NCBI GenBank assembly: GCA_002390025.1
Contig: DGRU01000156.1
Coordinates: 1-7,718, forward strand
DNA length: 7,718 nt
Origin: Lachnospiraceae bacterium UBA4380
GTDB taxonomy: Bacteria > Bacillota > Clostridia > Lachnospirales > Lachnospiraceae
Direction: 5' to 3'
Shown: piece by piece, positions 6,178-7,718 of the stretch
Layout of the letters: each line of letters starts with the position of its first letter
Position numbering within the stretch: the first letter of the stretch is position 1
Notes under the pieces: model-generated
The model's input: only the letters and a program-made list of their open reading frames with translations
Database searches by the model: none
What the model was told of the DNA's origin: nothing
Position numbers and translations under genes: made by a program

Positions 6178-6753
6178 CTAAATCAGCTGTAAGCTGCCGC
6201 TGCCTTGATCCAGATATCGGATCAGGACCTCAAGACCCGGTAGGGGGACACAGAACCGGCTGCTATCCCCACGAAGAGTTTCCGCATGAACTTCATCAAG
6301 GTCAAACCAGCGGACCTCATCTACTTCTGATTTCTGGAGAGTAAGAGTTTCTGCATCCACAGGTTCCTGATAAACATAGACCCTTGTGACTTCATTATCC
6401 CGGAACATCCGCCCGTGAAATTCTTTTTCATACTGAATACGAAATGTCCCCGCGTAATGGAGCTGCTCCGGCAAGGCGGCGATACCAAGTTCCTCAGAAA
6501 GCTCTCGCAAAGCGGACGGAACAGACTCGTCACCTGCAGGAATGTGCCCTGCGGATGAGGTATCATACAATCCGGGAAAGGAGTCTTTTTCCATACTGCG
6601 TTTCTGGAGAAGAACCTGAAGTCGTGCGTCTACCTGACGCACGATCCACACATGTGCCGTCCTATGCAGGATGCCATAGGTATGGGCATTTTCTCTGGAA
6701 ACTGTTTCTCCTGTCGGCAGTCCGGCTTCATCAACAACATCAAAGTATTCCAT
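6178..6753 (-). CDS. Nudix hydrolase
   Basis: Cytoplasmic metal-dependent hydrolase of 191 aa acting on a nucleoside- or isoprenoid-type diphosphate; the substrate cannot be assigned. The Nudix box reads GHIPAG-D followed by RELSEELGI, matching GX5EX7REUXEEXGU except that Asp replaces the first Glu; the catalytic REUXEE core is intact. The opening MEYFDVVDEAGLPTGE, the HRTAHVWIV strand and LLQKRS-KDSFPGLYDTSSAGH are typical of the group with isopentenyl-diphosphate-isomerase-like N-termini (YfcD-like), where I recall GH-AGD forms being common. The ATG at 6753 has a GGGGTGA site with a 9-nt spacer. The gene stands alone, convergent with the methyltransferase and divergent from the nuclease-like gene, with its own promoter candidate, so no functional link to the transporter is implied. 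Confidence 0.92.
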   Translation of the reverse strand: MEYFDVVDEAGLPTGETVSRENAHTYGILHRTAHVWIVRQVDARLQVLLQKRSMEKDSFPGLYDTSSAGHIPAGDESVPSALRELSEELGIAALPEQLHYAGTFRIQYEKEFHGRMFRDNEVTRVYVYQEPVDAETLTLQKSEVDEVRWFDLDEVHAETLRGDSSRFCVPLPGLEVLIRYLDQGSGSLQLI

Positions 6754-6791
6754 TATAATCTTTCACCCCGAATTTTCTTTTATAAAACAAG

Positions 6792-6820
6792 AGTATACTT
6801 CCTTACGTGAAACTGTGCAA
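6792..6820 (-). promoter_or_regulatory. Candidate promoter for the Nudix gene
   Basis: On the minus strand TTGCAC (6820-6815) and TATACT (6797-6792) are separated by 17 nt. The -10 matches 5/6 and the -35 only 3/6. Initiation near 6785 would give a leader of about 32 nt before the ATG at 6753. Confidence 0.4.
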
Positions 6821-6865
6821 GTATAATTCTATGATGCCGATGCAGACAGCTGAATGATAAAAGAA

Positions 6866-6895
6866 TTGACAGTTGAAAGCGGAAGAGCGTATGAT
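6866..6895 (+). promoter_or_regulatory. Strong sigma-70-type promoter for the nuclease-like gene
   Basis: A perfect TTGACA (6866-6871) is followed after 18 nt by TATGAT (6890-6895, 5/6). Initiation would be near 6902, giving a leader of about 85 nt before the ATG at 6986. A second perfect -10, TATAAT at 6822-6827, lacks a good -35 and is less likely. Confidence 0.6.
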
Positions 6896-6938
6896 ACTCG
6901 GAGAAGACTCATTTAACTATAGTTGGGAAAAAGATTTG

Positions 6939-6989
6939 ATGATGTACCGCTACAGCTCCAAAGGCAGGAGGAGAAAGCAGATAATATGA
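6939..6989 (+). CDS. Possible 16-aa leader ORF overlapping the downstream start
   Basis: An ATG at 6939 opens MMYRYSSKGRRRKQII, whose TGA (6987-6989) overlaps the downstream ATG (6986-6988) as ATGA. It lies within the predicted leader. The peptide is very basic and has only a weak GGGAAAAAG site upstream. The downstream ATG has a rather distant AGGAGG (14-nt spacer), so translational coupling through this small ORF could help initiation. It may be coincidental; no homology is claimed. Confidence 0.25.
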   Translation: MMYRYSSKGRRRKQII

Positions 6990-7718
6990 CATCCGAAATT
7001 GACGGGCGGGCAGTATGCTCGGTGATCTGCCGGCATGACGGCATCAGGGCGAGAGAGATAGCCGATATTCTGCATGCCGATCGCCGGGCTGTGAACCAGA
7101 TTCTGTATCGTTCTCCCCTGATGAAAGAACTCTGCTATCAGGACAGAGATTATTGCTGGCATGGAATTATGAAACAGGCTCGACCCCATATCGGGCTGCA
7201 GGAATTCGCCGGTTATTACGCGCCAGCAGAAGTATTCACAGCGCAGACCGAAGAGGAATGGCTGGCAAGCCTTACAGAAGGATGCAAAAACATCGGGCGG
7301 AATCTGAATGATACCCGAGGACTATTCCACTCATTCCGAGATTGCAGAGAAACCGTGCTGCGCCTGTTTGATGACCTTGTGCCAATGGTTGGGAAGAAAT
7401 GCCTGACCTGGGAGGTTGCTTTTGAGCTCAGGCTGAAGCAGTCCCGTTATGTAAGAATATACGCGGATGTGCTGATTATCACGGAGAACCGGGTCTTTTC
7501 GCTTGAGTTTAAAATGAAAGACCGTGTGGATCCCGACGAAGTGCTGCAGGCTGCAAAGTACAGCCCTTATCTGGAAATCATGTTTGGTCCGGACTATGAA
7601 ATCATTCCGGTTCTAGTGTTGACCCGGCAAAGGGAAACCTTTGATTTTGCAGCGATCGGAAAGACTGATGCTGTTCTCCCGGTTTGTTCCGGGGATATGC
7701 TGTTTAATGTTTTTGATG
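6986..7718 (+). CDS. PD-(D/E)XK nuclease-like protein with N-terminal helix-turn-helix-like segment, partial
   Basis: The frame is open from here to the right edge (244 codons, no stop), so the C-terminus is missing. Residues about 8-60 resemble a winged-helix fold (GIRAREIADILHADRRAVNQ, then a short wing-like stretch). Residues 142-213 look like a PD-(D/E)XK nuclease core: helix WEVAFEL with E143/E147, strand ADVLII with D161, FSLEFKMKD with E174 and K176 (the ExK pair), then helix EVLQAAKYSPYL with Q188, and a IIPVLVLT strand. Such domains occur in restriction, repair and helicase-nuclease proteins; a helicase or other effector domain could follow, which cannot be seen. The ATG at 6986 is chosen after AGGAGG (6966-6971), although the spacer is long. 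The frame is open back to 6923, where a TTG would add 21 residues without a well-placed ribosome binding site. Family assignment is by motif pattern only. Confidence 0.7.
   Translation, partial: MTSEIDGRAVCSVICRHDGIRAREIADILHADRRAVNQILYRSPLMKELCYQDRDYCWHGIMKQARPHIGLQEFAGYYAPAEVFTAQTEEEWLASLTEGCKNIGRNLNDTRGLFHSFRDCRETVLRLFDDLVPMVGKKCLTWEVAFELRLKQSRYVRIYADVLIITENRVFSLEFKMKDRVDPDEVLQAAKYSPYLEIMFGPDYEIIPVLVLTRQRETFDFAAIGKTDAVLPVCSGDMLFNVFD

Noticed and set aside
6715..6753. Asp in place of the first Glu of the Nudix box as a sign of inactivation
   Set aside because: The metal-binding REUXEE core is intact, the change is conservative, and I recall this form as common in the subfamily, so it is not evidence of loss of function.
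6891..6989. 32-codon ORF starting at 6891 upstream of the nuclease-like gene
   Set aside because: Its ATG lies within the -10 box TATGAT (6890-6895) of the best promoter, so a transcript from that promoter would start after the codon. Only the shorter 6939 version is kept.

Overview
The window looks like a chromosomal segment of a moderately GC-rich Bacillota bacterium (a clostridial or Negativicutes-like lineage is my guess). The reasons are purine-rich AGGAGG-type ribosome binding sites, tightly packed genes with ATGA or few-base junctions, and transporter and Nudix proteins of the type common in gut Firmicutes. The genus cannot be named from sequence alone. No rRNA, tRNA, CRISPR array, transposase or integrase gene was found.

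Positions 1-4970 hold a minus-strand operon for a nickel/dipeptide/oligopeptide-family ABC importer. In transcription order it encodes two permeases (4970-4029 and 4032-3181), two short NikD/NikE-sized ATPases (3179-2400 and 2394-1627), a class I SAM-dependent methyltransferase (1615-890) and, after a 150-bp gap with hairpin potential, the exported substrate-binding protein (739 to beyond position 1). The first five genes are almost contiguous, so they are probably co-transcribed.

Positions 4971-5261 separate this operon from a divergent plus-strand gene (5262-6077). That gene encodes a second methyltransferase, clearly paralogous to the first. The spacer is highly structured. A 28-bp inverted repeat (26/28 matches) encloses a 63-nt core holding a terminator-like hairpin, and a perfect 10-bp stem lies just upstream of the second methyltransferase. 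Weak divergent promoter candidates overlap between the two structures. My reading is that the importer and both methyltransferases form one system, perhaps uptake of a metal-chelate or small peptide-like compound that is methylated, under leader-RNA or operator control. The substrate and the methyl acceptor cannot be seen in the sequence.

Positions 6178-6753 (minus) encode a stand-alone Nudix hydrolase, convergent with the second methyltransferase. From 6986 to the right edge (plus) runs an incomplete gene whose product starts with a helix-turn-helix-like segment followed by a PD-(D/E)XK nuclease-like core. It is preceded by a strong sigma-70-type promoter and a short leader ORF that overlaps its start codon. 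This right-hand part appears functionally separate from the transporter locus.
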